Positions 6,796 to 13,993 are shown, counted from the stretch's first letter. The stretch is 18,026 bases of DNA from Thermosulfurimonas sp. (GCA_015487645.1 WFPH01000108.1:1-18026); one strand, 5' to 3'. The notes: generated from the sequence alone by a model not told the origin. A program made the numbers and translations.

Positions 6796-7440
6796 ATGAA
6801 AAAGAGGCTCTGGATACTGGTTTTACTCTTATGGGTGGCGGGTTGTGCGCAAAAGTCGGGAGAAGGCACCGTTTACCCCCGTCCGAAAAGCATTGCCGTC
6901 CTGCCTTTTGAGGCTGCTTGCCCCGGGGGTGAGACTGGTTATTTCTCCTGTCCGGTGAGGGAGCTGATCGCGGGGGAAATCGCCCCCCAGGCCCCTCAGG
7001 TGATGGACGAACTTCTCCGCGCCATACTTTCCGGACGCCCTGGTTTCCGTCTGGTATCTCGGGGGGAGTTTGAGGGCCTCTGGGAGAGGGCTCTGGCAGA
7101 GGTGCATAACCCCACCCCGGCGGAGATAGTGAAGGCCCTCGGCCAGGAACTCGGAACCGAAGCCATTCTTTACGGTAAGATCTTCCGTTTTCGGGAGAGA
7201 AAGGGCCGGGGATATGCGGTGGAAAGCCCGGCCTCGGTCGCCTTTGCCCTGGTTCTCTTTGAGACCCGAAGCGGTCGTATTCTCTGGAAAGGCTGGTTCG
7301 ACGAAACCCAGGCGCCCCTCAATCAGAATCTTCTCAAGATCAGGCTTTACGGAGGGGTACGCTGGCTTACGGCCAAGGAACTGGCTCGCAAGGGGCTTGA
7401 GAAGATCCTGAAGGATTTTCCCTTTCCCGAAGGGACCTAA
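6796..7440 (+). CDS. Lipoprotein of unknown function between hisB and hisA
   Basis: The 214-residue product starts with a lipoprotein signal (MKKRLWILVLLLWVAGC; lipobox VAGC, Cys17) and has Ala at +2, which predicts transfer to the outer membrane. The mature part begins with an IAVLPFE strand, then DELLRAILSGRPGFRLVSRGE, then LGTEAILYGKIFRFRER, then VAFALVLFETRSGRILWKG. This order resembles the CsgG/LpoB/PelC-like fold of envelope lipoproteins, but I cannot name a family. Two cysteines (AACPGG and YFSCP) are 15 residues apart and could form a disulfide. ATG 6796 is chosen because GGAGGAGGAG precedes it and the signal peptide begins there. It is 14 bases from hisA and surely co-transcribed with it; no role in histidine synthesis is implied by the sequence. 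Confidence 0.85.
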   Translation: MKKRLWILVLLLWVAGCAQKSGEGTVYPRPKSIAVLPFEAACPGGETGYFSCPVRELIAGEIAPQAPQVMDELLRAILSGRPGFRLVSRGEFEGLWERALAEVHNPTPAEIVKALGQELGTEAILYGKIFRFRERKGRGYAVESPASVAFALVLFETRSGRILWKGWFDETQAPLNQNLLKIRLYGGVRWLTAKELARKGLEKILKDFPFPEGT

Positions 7441-7454
7441 CCGGGAGGTTGATC

Positions 7455-8177
7455 ATGCTGGTCATTCCCGCCATAGACTTGAAGGACGGTCGCTGTGTCC
7501 GTCTCTATCAGGGAGATTATGCCAGGGAGACCGTTTACGGAGAGGACCCGGTGGCTCAGATCCGGACCTTCGAGGCCCATGGGGCTTCCAAGATCCACAT
7601 CGTGGATCTCTCCGGGGCCAAAGAAGGCCGGCCCGTGCATTTTGAACTCATTGTAAAGATGGCTGGAGCCGTAAAGGTCCCGGTGGAGGTGGGCGGCGGT
7701 ATCCGAGATCTTTCGACCGTGGAACGCTATCTCGCTTCCGGAGTGGCCCAGGTGATTCTGGGCACGGTGGCCTGCCGGAATCCCGAACTGGTTAAGGAGG
7801 CAGCCCGCCGGTTTCCCGGACGTATCCTGGTGAGTCTGGATGTGCGGGGCGAGCGGGTGGCGGTTTCGGGATGGACCGAGGCCGAAGACCTCCATTATCT
7901 GGATCTGGCCCGAAGGCTTGAAGACGCCGGGATAGCCGGGCTCATCTTCACCGAAATAGAACGGGACGGAACCGGGCAGGGCGTCTACACCGAGAGACTG
8001 GAAAGGTTGCTTGAGACCGTGGATCTTCCGGTGGTGCTGGCTGGAGGCGTTTCCACTCTGGAAGATATTCGAAGACTGAAGCCCCTGGAGGGGAAGGGGC
8101 TGGCCGGGGTCATCGTGGGACGAGCCCTTTATGAGGGCACGCTCAAACTCACCGAGGCCCTAGAGGTGGCGGCTTAG
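7455..8177 (+). CDS. hisA: ProFAR isomerase (phosphoribosylformimino-AICAR-phosphate isomerase)
   Basis: HisA is a cytoplasmic (beta/alpha)8-barrel that opens the ProFAR ring to PRFAR by an Amadori rearrangement, the fourth step of histidine synthesis. The 240-residue product has the full set of family motifs: the catalytic Asp in IPAIDLKDGRCVRL, VEVGGGIRD with the first phosphate-binding loop, ILVSLDVRGERVAVSGW with the second catalytic Asp, FTEIERDGTGQG, and LAGGVSTLED plus GVIVGRALYEG for the second phosphate site. ATG 7455 is preferred over TTG 7449 because GGGAGG ends six bases before it. The RNB nuclease gene starts three bases after its stop. The GDGTGQG-like loop fits HisA rather than HisF. 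Confidence 0.97.
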   Translation: MLVIPAIDLKDGRCVRLYQGDYARETVYGEDPVAQIRTFEAHGASKIHIVDLSGAKEGRPVHFELIVKMAGAVKVPVEVGGGIRDLSTVERYLASGVAQVILGTVACRNPELVKEAARRFPGRILVSLDVRGERVAVSGWTEAEDLHYLDLARRLEDAGIAGLIFTEIERDGTGQGVYTERLERLLETVDLPVVLAGGVSTLEDIRRLKPLEGKGLAGVIVGRALYEGTLKLTEALEVAA

Positions 8178-8180
8178 GAT

Positions 8181-10175
8181 ATGGAGCGGGAAAATGAAGT
8201 GGCCGGTAGGGTGGCAGAGGTCGTTCAGCACGGCCGGCCTCTTCCGGCTTTCGTCCTGGGAACCAAGGGCAAACGTCTGCGAGTCCTTCTGCCCTCGGGG
8301 AAGGAGGAGACCGTTTCCTCCGGGCAGACCCTGATCCTTTCTCGGCACCGTTTCCGGGATCTTTCCCGTAACGAGGCCCTCAAGTTGCTTTCCGAGGTGG
8401 AGAACCGTCGTGAGACCCTCCGGAAAGAGATAGAACTTCCCACCCTATGGGAACTGGTGGTGGAGGAAGCCCAGGCCTTCGAGCCTTACGAGCTGGCCGA
8501 GATCTATTTCGGCCCGGAGAGCGGCGATGACGAGGCCGCGGCGCTGGTAAGGGCCGTTCTCGAGGACAAGACCTACTTCCGCCTGCGGGACGGAAAAATA
8601 ACGGTCCACAGCCGGGAAGAGGTGGAGCGTTTGCAACTGGCCCGTAGACGTGAGGAGGAAAGACTCCGGCGCCTGAGTCTGGGGGAGGTCTTCTTCGGGA
8701 AACTGCTTCAGGGGGAACTGACCGAAGAAGTTCCGGAGGACCTGCGGGAGTATTTCCTTTCGGCTCTCAAGGACTATTGTCTTTTCGGAGATCAGGCTCC
8801 GAAGGCCAGGGAAATCAAGGAGATCCTTACCCGAATCAAGGCCACCGGTCCGGAGACACCTTTCAGGCTTCTGGTGAAGGCCGGGGTCTTCCGGGAAGAC
8901 GAGAACCTGGAGATCCTGCGTTTTCGCATACCGGTAGCCTTTCCGGAGGAGGTCCTGGCCGAGGCCGAAGACCTGGCCGAGAAGGCTCGCCCCAGGGAGG
9001 ACCTCTCCTCTCTCGAAACTTTTACCATCGATGCCGAAGAGACCCGGGACTTCGATGACGCCCTTCATTTTGAAGAACTTGAGGACGGTTTTTTGGTGGG
9101 AGTGCATATTACGGATGTGGCCTCGGTGGTGTCCCCGGATTCGGCCACTTTCAAGGAAGCTCTGCGGCGGGGACTCACCCTTTATCTCCCGGAAGGTCCC
9201 ATTCCCATGTTGCCTCCTAGTCTTTCGGAAGACAAACTCAGCCTCCGAGCCGGAGAGATCCGGCCGGCGGTCTCTTTCCTGCTGGAGTTCTCTCCAGAAG
9301 GCGAATTGCGGGCTTATCGGATAGTCCTGAGCCGCATTCGGGTTTCTCGTCGGCTCACCTATGAAGAAGTGGACGCCTTCCTCGAGCGTGGCGACCCTTT
9401 CTGGAACAGGCTTTACGCTCTGGCCAGGGCCTTTTCCGAAAGGCGTCGGCAGGCGGGAGCCTTTGCGATCACCCTGCCGGAGATCGTCCTCCGGGTGGAA
9501 GAAGACGGGCAGATTCGATGCGAGCGCCTGGAGTTCACTCCGGCCCGGACTCTGGTGGCGGAATTTATGATCGCGGCTAATTTCGCGGCCGCCCAGTTTC
9601 TCAGAGAAAGGAATATCCCGGCCCTTTACCGGTTCCAGAAAGAGCCTCTTGAAAGGATTCTCGGTGAGGGGGAGGAAGAGGATCTGGTCAAGGCCTTCCA
9701 GCAACTGCGCTATCTCGTGCGGGGGGAGCTGGGGCTTTCTCCCGAATTCCATCACGGTCTGGGGCTTCCGGCTTACACCACGGTGACCTCTCCCATTCGA
9801 CGGCTCATGGATCTCATCGTGCAGCATCAGCTCACGGCTCATCTAGCCGGGGAACCCCTACCCTTTGATGAGGGAAAACTGCGGGAGTTTCTTTTACGGA
9901 TAGAGGAGGTGCAGGCCGCGGCGTCTCAGGTACGCTCCCGCACCCACCGTTACTGGCTCCTCAAGTATTTGAAGCTCCATTTTCAGAACCGCACCGTGCC
10001 GGCCCTGGTGCTCGAGGCCGGGGAACGCCGGGCCCGGGTGCTTTTGCCAGATTTCATGCTTCCGGTGGAGATGTCTCTCCCACCGGGGCGCCGGTTCAAG
10101 ACGGGGGAGGAGATACGGGTCAAGATCCTGCGGGTGAATCCTCGCCTGGATGTGATACGGGTGGCCCCGGCTTAG
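8181..10175 (+). CDS. RNB-domain exoribonuclease (RNase II/R-like)
   Basis: This is a 664-residue processive 3'-5' exoribonuclease of the RNase II/R superfamily, expected to degrade mRNA or structured RNA in the cytoplasm. The catalytic motif TIDAEETRDFDDAL gives Asp284, Asp290, Asp292 and Asp293, the usual Mg2+-binding set. Further on are VGVHITDVASVV, ARTLVAEFMIAAN and YTTVTSPIRRLMDLIVQHQ (usually YTHFTSPIRR). The first ~80 residues look like a small beta-barrel (VLGTKGKRLRVLLPSGKEETV), followed by a helical linker; the last ~60 look like a short S1-like barrel. It is shorter than E. coli RNase R and lacks its Lys-rich tail. The start overlaps the hisA end region (AGGAT, three-base gap), so translation is probably coupled. 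Its stop overlaps that of the convergent REC-GGDEF gene. Confidence 0.93.
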   Translation: MERENEVAGRVAEVVQHGRPLPAFVLGTKGKRLRVLLPSGKEETVSSGQTLILSRHRFRDLSRNEALKLLSEVENRRETLRKEIELPTLWELVVEEAQAFEPYELAEIYFGPESGDDEAAALVRAVLEDKTYFRLRDGKITVHSREEVERLQLARRREEERLRRLSLGEVFFGKLLQGELTEEVPEDLREYFLSALKDYCLFGDQAPKAREIKEILTRIKATGPETPFRLLVKAGVFREDENLEILRFRIPVAFPEEVLAEAEDLAEKARPREDLSSLETFTIDAEETRDFDDALHFEELEDGFLVGVHITDVASVVSPDSATFKEALRRGLTLYLPEGPIPMLPPSLSEDKLSLRAGEIRPAVSFLLEFSPEGELRAYRIVLSRIRVSRRLTYEEVDAFLERGDPFWNRLYALARAFSERRRQAGAFAITLPEIVLRVEEDGQIRCERLEFTPARTLVAEFMIAANFAAAQFLRERNIPALYRFQKEPLERILGEGEEEDLVKAFQQLRYLVRGELGLSPEFHHGLGLPAYTTVTSPIRRLMDLIVQHQLTAHLAGEPLPFDEGKLREFLLRIEEVQAAASQVRSRTHRYWLLKYLKLHFQNRTVPALVLEAGERRARVLLPDFMLPVEMSLPPGRRFKTGEEIRVKILRVNPRLDVIRVAPA

Positions 10176-11095
10176 TTTTTCAGGCTCTCGGGATCGATCT
10201 CTACCCGGTCTCCCCCAGAGCGTTTGGCCCGGTACATGGCTTCATCCGCCCTCCGAACCAGATCGTCCGCGCTTCGGCGCACATCTTCTCGGGGAATGAG
10301 CTTGGCAATGCCGATGGAAAGGGTGGTGGGGGAAAATCCGGCCTTGCGAAAGGAATTGAGGATGCGTTCGGCCACCTTCCGGGCCCCTTCGATATCCGTG
10401 TGGGGGAGAAGGACTACGAATTCGTCTCCTCCGTAGCGAAAAGGTTGATCTACCTTTTCCCGGGTGCAGCCACAGAGGATCTCCGCCAGAGTTTTTAAAA
10501 GCACATCCCCGTCCTGATGTCCCCGAGTATCGTTATAGAGTTTAAAATGGTCCACATCAATCATAAAAAGACAGAGAGGGTAGCCCTGTCTCAGGGCCCG
10601 ATGGGTCTCCTCGATCAGCCTTTCTTCGAAGTAACGACGGTTGAAGATGTCGGTCAGGGCGTCCCGGATAGAAAGGGCCCGGAGTTCTTCCTTAAGTTTC
10701 CACTCCCGTAGCAGTCGCGCCAGACGGGCTTCGAATTCCTCGAGTGAAAAAGGTTTCTGGATAAGATCGTCGGCTCCGGCGGCCACTACGTCCACATAGC
10801 CGTAGTCCCGGGCGTAGCCGGTCATGGCCAAAATCATGGTCTCGGGTTCCTTTTCCTTGATCCTGCGGATGAGAGAGAGGCCGTCGAGACCGGGCATTAC
10901 CAGGTCCGTGACCAGGATCTCGAAAGGCCCCTTTTTCTCGAAGATCCTGAGGGCTTCCTGGCCGTCGCTGGCCTCTTCTGCGGCGAGCCCCAAGGTGGTG
11001 AGGTATTCCCTCAGCAGGAAGCGAACGTCCGCCTCATCGTCTGCAAGGAGGAACCTTGGCTTGCGGGGCACCTTTTTCAGAAGGTTCTTTAACAT
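10172..11095 (-). CDS. Response regulator with REC and GGDEF domains (diguanylate cyclase)
   Basis: The 307-residue product is a two-domain cytoplasmic signalling protein. The receiver (about residues 13-130) has the acidic pair Asp19/Asp20, phospho-acceptor Asp64 (LVTDLVMPG), Thr92 and Lys114 (QKPFS). The GGDEF domain (about 142-300) has DALTDIFNRR, MIDVDHFKLYND, the active site YGGDEF at 221-226 and a YRAKRSGGD ending, so it should make cyclic di-GMP when the receiver is phosphorylated. The inhibitory site normally reads RxxD five residues before GGDEF; here it is Glu213-Lys-Val-Asp216, so feedback inhibition may be absent. ATG 11095 is supported by GGGAG six bases upstream. The first 62 bases overlap the 3' end of the Nudix gene. 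The partner kinase is not in the window. Confidence 0.94.
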   Translation of the reverse strand: MLKNLLKKVPRKPRFLLADDEADVRFLLREYLTTLGLAAEEASDGQEALRIFEKKGPFEILVTDLVMPGLDGLSLIRRIKEKEPETMILAMTGYARDYGYVDVVAAGADDLIQKPFSLEEFEARLARLLREWKLKEELRALSIRDALTDIFNRRYFEERLIEETHRALRQGYPLCLFMIDVDHFKLYNDTRGHQDGDVLLKTLAEILCGCTREKVDQPFRYGGDEFVVLLPHTDIEGARKVAERILNSFRKAGFSPTTLSIGIAKLIPREDVRRSADDLVRRADEAMYRAKRSGGDRVEIDPESLKN

Positions 11096-11531
11096 CTTTG
11101 GCTCCCAGATAGTCTTTCAAAATTTCGCCGTGATCGAAGGCCAGTTCATCCCAGGGGATCTCGTGGGGAGGAAATACTCTGGCCTCGGCGGCATCATCTC
11201 CTCCTTTGGGGTGGCCCTTGGCGCGGGCCAAGTAAACGGTAGTGATGGTGTGGAAACGCGGATCCCGATCCGGACGGGAGTAAGTGTAAAACTGGCAGAG
11301 GAGCTTCACCTCAAGACCGGTTTCTTCGCGGGCCTCCCGGCGAGCGGCCTCTTCCAGGCTTTCTCCGTAATCCACAAACCCCCCCGGAAGAGCCCACCCG
11401 TAAGGGGGATTTCGGCGCCGGATGAGAACAATCCCTTTTTCGGTTTCAATGATGAGATCCACGGTAGGGAAGGGGTTACGGTAGCGACTTACTGCCTTTC
11501 CACAATGGGGACAGGTGAGATGCTCTTTCAT
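11034..11531 (-). CDS. Nudix hydrolase
   Basis: The 165-residue product has a complete Nudix box, GX5EX7REUXEEXGU, running from Gly51 (GFVDYGES) through REAREETGL at 65-73, so it should hydrolyse a nucleoside diphosphate linked to another group, with Mg2+. A single N-terminal CPHCG (Cys7, Cys10) looks like half of a zinc ribbon of the kind seen in NADH- or ADP-ribose-cleaving members; the substrate is undetermined. The ATG overlaps the stop of the upstream phosphatase gene as ATGA, and no good Shine-Dalgarno is present, so translation is probably coupled. The last ~20 residues (EPSEKGAPQAKVPPCRR) are low in conserved character and overlap the start of the REC-GGDEF gene. Confidence 0.92.
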   Translation of the reverse strand: MKEHLTCPHCGKAVSRYRNPFPTVDLIIETEKGIVLIRRRNPPYGWALPGGFVDYGESLEEAARREAREETGLEVKLLCQFYTYSRPDRDPRFHTITTVYLARAKGHPKGGDDAAEARVFPPHEIPWDELAFDHGEILKDYLGAKDVKEPSEKGAPQAKVPPCRR

Positions 11532-12313
11532 TCTGGCAAATATTTACAGGTCAATTTTACCATAAAATCATGGATTTTTCCGTTGCTGGCCACTACGTGT
11601 TTCTTGAAGGGGTGATAGGGTTCGCCGAGGTAATCGGTCACCCGACCGCCGGCTTCTTCCACCAGGAGCACCCCGGCGGCGGTATCCCAAGGCTTGAGTA
11701 GCGCCTCCCAGAAACCGTCGAAGCGCCCGCAGGCCACATAAGCCAGGTCCAGGGAGGCCGCCCCGGCCCTACGGATGCCCTGCACCCGCACCAGGAACTC
11801 CCGGAAGGCCGAGACCACGGGTTCCGGTCGATCATGGATGTTGTAGGGGAATCCGGTGGCCAGAAGAGCCTTCTCCGGGGTGGAGGTCTCCGAGACCCGT
11901 ATGGGCTGACCGTTCAAGGTGGCCCCCCGACCGCGAGCGGCGGTGAACATTTCATCGGTTACCGGATGATAGATGGCCCCTACAAGCACCCGCTCGTCTT
12001 CCATAAGGGCCACCGAAACCCCAAACCAGGGAAAGCCGTGGGCGTAGTTGGTAGTGCCGTCTAGGGGATCCACCAGCCAGTAAAGCCCTCTGGGTTCCGT
12101 CCGGGCGATTTCCTCCCCGAGGACCGGGATCTCGGGGGTTTTTTCCCGCAGACTTTCCAGGATGAGTCTTTCGGCTACCGGATCGGCTTCGGTAACCAGA
12201 TCGATCTTGCCCTTGTGGGTTACCTGATGGGGCTTGAAGAGGTGATCCCGAAGGAACTCGCCAGCCCTGCGAGCGGCTTCTTCCGCCACTTTTCGAAGGC
12301 CGTCGAGATCCAT
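11528..12313 (-). CDS. suhB: Inositol-monophosphatase family phosphatase
   Basis: The 261-residue product belongs to the Mg2+-dependent, Li+-sensitive phosphatase family (IMPase, FBPase IV, CysQ). The metal-binding set is intact: Glu67 in GEE, WLVDPLDGTTN with Asp82 and Asp85, and WDTAAG at 209-214. Also typical are LVTEADPVAE, GVSVAL, GAIYHPV, and RRAGAASLDLAYVACGRFDGF. It should cleave inositol 1-phosphate or a related sugar phosphate; in thermophiles relatives also act on fructose-1,6-bisphosphate, so the symbol is only the nearest fit. AGGGGG lies about 10 bases before the ATG. It is the first gene of a three-gene minus-strand operon (phosphatase, Nudix, REC-GGDEF) and has a good promoter at 12350-12377. 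Confidence 0.93.
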   Translation of the reverse strand: MDLDGLRKVAEEAARRAGEFLRDHLFKPHQVTHKGKIDLVTEADPVAERLILESLREKTPEIPVLGEEIARTEPRGLYWLVDPLDGTTNYAHGFPWFGVSVALMEDERVLVGAIYHPVTDEMFTAARGRGATLNGQPIRVSETSTPEKALLATGFPYNIHDRPEPVVSAFREFLVRVQGIRRAGAASLDLAYVACGRFDGFWEALLKPWDTAAGVLLVEEAGGRVTDYLGEPYHPFKKHVVASNGKIHDFMVKLTCKYLPE

Positions 12314-12349
12314 AAGAAAACGCCCCCTATAGGTTCGATTTGGGCCGGC

Positions 12350-12377
12350 AATATAACCAGGATTGGGAGCTTTTCAA
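12350..12377 (-). promoter_or_regulatory. Sigma-70-type promoter of the phosphatase operon
   Basis: On the minus strand, TTGAAA (12372-12377) and TATATT (12350-12355) are separated by 16 bases; each matches the consensus at five of six positions. Initiation near 12343 gives a leader of about 30 bases before ATG 12313. Confidence 0.7.
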
Positions 12378-12380
12378 GGG

Positions 12381-12399
12381 GGCCCGCCTCCGGCGGGCC
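12381..12399. terminator. GC-rich hairpin after the lipoprotein operon
   Basis: GGCCCGCC (12381-12388) and GGCGGGCC (12392-12399) form a perfect 8-bp stem with a three-base loop. It lies 13 bases past the stop of the minus-strand lipoprotein gene and just upstream of the next promoter, the right place for a terminator. The minus strand lacks a U-tract after it (CCCTTGAAAA), so termination may be weak or factor-assisted. Confidence 0.55.
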
Positions 12400-12412
12400 T
12401 TTCGGACTAGCC

Positions 12413-12793
12413 TCAGCAGGGAAACTCGTTCAGGATATAACCGTGGTTCTCAAGGGTCTCCCGCAGGTCAAGACGTTTCTCTTCTTCAAGGCTGTAGTAG
12501 GCTCGCACGAAAGCTGCGGTTGAGCGTTTAGGGCCGCAGGCGGCCTCAAAGAGTTCTCGTTGTTTTTCCTTTGGAAGCCGGGCCTGGGCCAGGATTTTTC
12601 GTAATTCGCCCTTGACACATAGTTTCTGAAAGAGCTTGCTTGAGCCCCATTTTTGGCTGCCCACCATGATCCAGGGTCGCTGGGGAGTGTCGGGTGGGAT
12701 AACCGGCTCCGTAACATCCAGGAGGTAGATAGCCTTGGGCGCACAAGCAGCCAGAATCATGAAACCGGCTAAAATTATGAGAATCTTTTTCAT
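12413..12793 (-). CDS. Small lipoprotein, paralogue A of the TetR operon
   Basis: The 126-residue product has a lipoprotein signal (MKKILIILAGFMILAAC; Cys17) with Ala at +2, predicting an outer-membrane lipoprotein. The mature part contains RPWIMVG, KLCVKGELRKILAQARLP, LFEAACGP, a YYSL segment and HGYILNEFPC at the very end. It aligns without gaps over the last 88 residues to the next gene upstream, with about 43 identities counted by hand. Three cysteines besides the lipid anchor are shared, including the C-terminal residue. I recognise no named family. ATG 12793 is chosen over upstream ORF starts because AGGAGGT precedes it and the signal peptide begins there. The gap to the upstream paralogue is 11 bases, and that gap contains the ribosome site. 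Confidence 0.85.
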   Translation of the reverse strand: MKKILIILAGFMILAACAPKAIYLLDVTEPVIPPDTPQRPWIMVGSQKWGSSKLFQKLCVKGELRKILAQARLPKEKQRELFEAACGPKRSTAAFVRAYYSLEEEKRLDLRETLENHGYILNEFPC

Positions 12794-12804
12794 GGGGATA
12801 CCTC

Positions 12805-13179
12805 CTAACAACCATAGTCATTTAGGCTGTAGCCGTGTCTTTCAAAAGTCCTTTTCAGGCGATTGCGGGTCTCATCCGGGAGGTGGTAGTAGATCTCAAG
12901 AAATCTTTCCGCGGAGGCCTGAGGGCCGCAGGCCGCCTGGAACAACTCCTCGGAGGCCTTTTGGGGAACCCTGGCCTCGGCAAGGATTGCCCGCAGTTCT
13001 TTATCCTCGCAAAGCCGCTTCTCGAGCTTGGCCGACCCCGCTCCTTTGGCCCCGATGATGAGCCAGGGACGGTCGGGCCCGCCATAGGGGTTGTCCCGGT
13101 TTTCGTAAAGGTAAACCCCTCTTCCTCCGCAGCTTACCAGCCAGACCATGAGGGAAAGCCCCAAAAGAAACTTTTTCAT
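12805..13179 (-). CDS. Small lipoprotein, paralogue B of the TetR operon
   Basis: The 124-residue product is a second lipoprotein of the same unnamed type, with signal MKKFLLGLSLMVWLVSC, Cys17 and Gly at +2. Shared landmarks with its paralogue are RPWLIIG, RLCEDKELRAILAEARVP, LFQAACGP, YYHL, HGYSLNDYGC. The mature protein is mostly predicted helical and highly charged after a short Gly/Pro-rich linker (NRDNPYGGPD). AAGGAGGT lies five bases before the ATG, and the ATG overlaps the tetR stop as ATGA. It therefore appears to be translated with the regulator and to be under the same operator. The function is unknown; an envelope role is inferred only from the lipid anchor. Confidence 0.87.
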   Translation of the reverse strand: MKKFLLGLSLMVWLVSCGGRGVYLYENRDNPYGGPDRPWLIIGAKGAGSAKLEKRLCEDKELRAILAEARVPQKASEELFQAACGPQASAERFLEIYYHLPDETRNRLKRTFERHGYSLNDYGC

Positions 13180-13769
13180 GCTGAACCTCCTTCTCTGAAG
13201 GGTATTAAGGTCTCAAGGACCCTGGTTACGGTTTCAAGTGGCTGACCATCTTTTTTTAACCGGGCAAGAAGGATGGCCCCTTCGAGAGCCGCGATGAGAA
13301 AGAGGGCCAGGGCTTCGGGGTTGAGCTCGCGGCAGAGGCAACCTCTGTCCTGGGCCTGAGCCAAAACCTCTTTGAGGTTCTCCTTCCAGTCCTCGAAGAT
13401 TTCCTCAATGAAGTCCCGAATGGGGCTCTCCCGGTTGGCTACCTCGATAGCCGTGTTTCCGAAAAGACATCCCGTGCGGAACCCTTCTTCGGCCAACTTC
13501 TGATAAACCATTTCGAAAAAACGTCTCAGGGAGCGCCGGGGTGGTCCCTCGGAGAAGGCCTCAAACAGGAATTGTTTAAAGGCTTCCCGGGCCTTCCGGA
13601 GAGCTTCAAGCGCTAGGGTTTCCTTGCTCGGAAAATGGAAGTAAAGAGCCCCCTTGCTTACGCCCGCCGCTTGTTCAATGTCCGCAATGCTGGTCTCCGA
13701 GATCCCCTTTTCTTGAAAAAGCTTCAGCGCTTCTTCCAGGATCCGGGATCGGGTCTCCTCGCCCCTCAT
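13176..13769 (-). CDS. TetR/AcrR-family transcriptional regulator
   Basis: The 197-residue product has the TetR-type N-terminal helix-turn-helix: TRSRILEEALKLFQEKGISETSIADIEQAAGVSKGALYF..., with the signature GALYFHFPSKETL at about 40-52. The remaining ~145 residues form the helical ligand and dimer domain, of the variety found in AcrR/YcdC-like proteins (FFEMVYQKLAEEGFRTGCLFGNTAIEVAN); they contain cysteines at CLFG and at RGCLCRE. ATG 13769 is preferred to TTG 13784 because GGAGG lies eight bases before the ATG. TTG 13784 would place the start within the palindrome at 13783-13800. It heads the two-lipoprotein operon and most likely represses it together with itself. The inducer is unknown. 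Confidence 0.93.
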   Translation of the reverse strand: MRGEETRSRILEEALKLFQEKGISETSIADIEQAAGVSKGALYFHFPSKETLALEALRKAREAFKQFLFEAFSEGPPRRSLRRFFEMVYQKLAEEGFRTGCLFGNTAIEVANRESPIRDFIEEIFEDWKENLKEVLAQAQDRGCLCRELNPEALALFLIAALEGAILLARLKKDGQPLETVTRVLETLIPFREGGSA

Positions 13770-13782
13770 TTCCTTCGCCTCC

Positions 13783-13800
13783 AAACCGACCGTTCGGTTT
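13783..13800. promoter_or_regulatory. Palindromic operator of the TetR operon
   Basis: AAACCGACCGTTCGGTTT has perfect 7-bp arms (AAACCGA/TCGGTTT) around four bases, a form and size usual for TetR-family operators. It begins about five bases after the -10 box of the promoter at 13806-13834, covering the expected start site, so repressor binding would block initiation. Confidence 0.8.
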
Positions 13801-13805
13801 CTTTT

Positions 13806-13834
13806 AGGATAGCTTAATAATTTAGAGAGATCAA
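13806..13834 (-). promoter_or_regulatory. Promoter of the tetR-lipoprotein operon
   Basis: On the minus strand, TTGATC (13829-13834) and TATCCT (13806-13811) are separated by exactly 17 bases in an AT-rich spacer. Each box matches four of six consensus bases. Its -10 lies directly upstream of the operator palindrome. Confidence 0.65.
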
Positions 13835-13875
13835 GGGGGAAAATTCAGGAGATAATCCCGATTAAAATTTTATAG

Positions 13876-13991
13876 AGACCTCTGAAACCTCTGAAAAAGT
13901 CCACCCTCCCCCTGTGGGGGAGGATTTGGGAGGGAGAAATTTAAGGGTTTTCTTCCCCTCCCGGAGGGAGGGGAATGTTATTCAAAGGTCT
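13876..13991. repeat. Palindrome-rich repeat, copy 1 (after thiC)
   Basis: The 116-bp unit starts AGACCTCTGAA and ends TTCAAAGGTCT, an imperfect terminal inverted repeat. Inside are two GC hairpins, CCTCCCCC/GGGGGAGG (minus sense, loop ACA, followed by GTGGACTTTTT) and CCCCTCCC/GGGAGGGG. The left end carries a tandem duplication of ACCTCTGAA. It ends two bases before the thiC stop codon and can act as the thiC terminator on the minus strand. A second copy in the same orientation lies at 15381-15482, upstream of thiC. Confidence 0.85.
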
Positions 13992-13993
13992 TT

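Noticed and set aside
8445..9842. 465-residue minus-strand ORF opposite the RNB nuclease gene
   Set aside because: Long antisense frames are expected in GC-rich coding DNA; the plus-strand frame carries the complete RNB catalytic motifs, and the antisense one has no recognisable motif or ribosome site.
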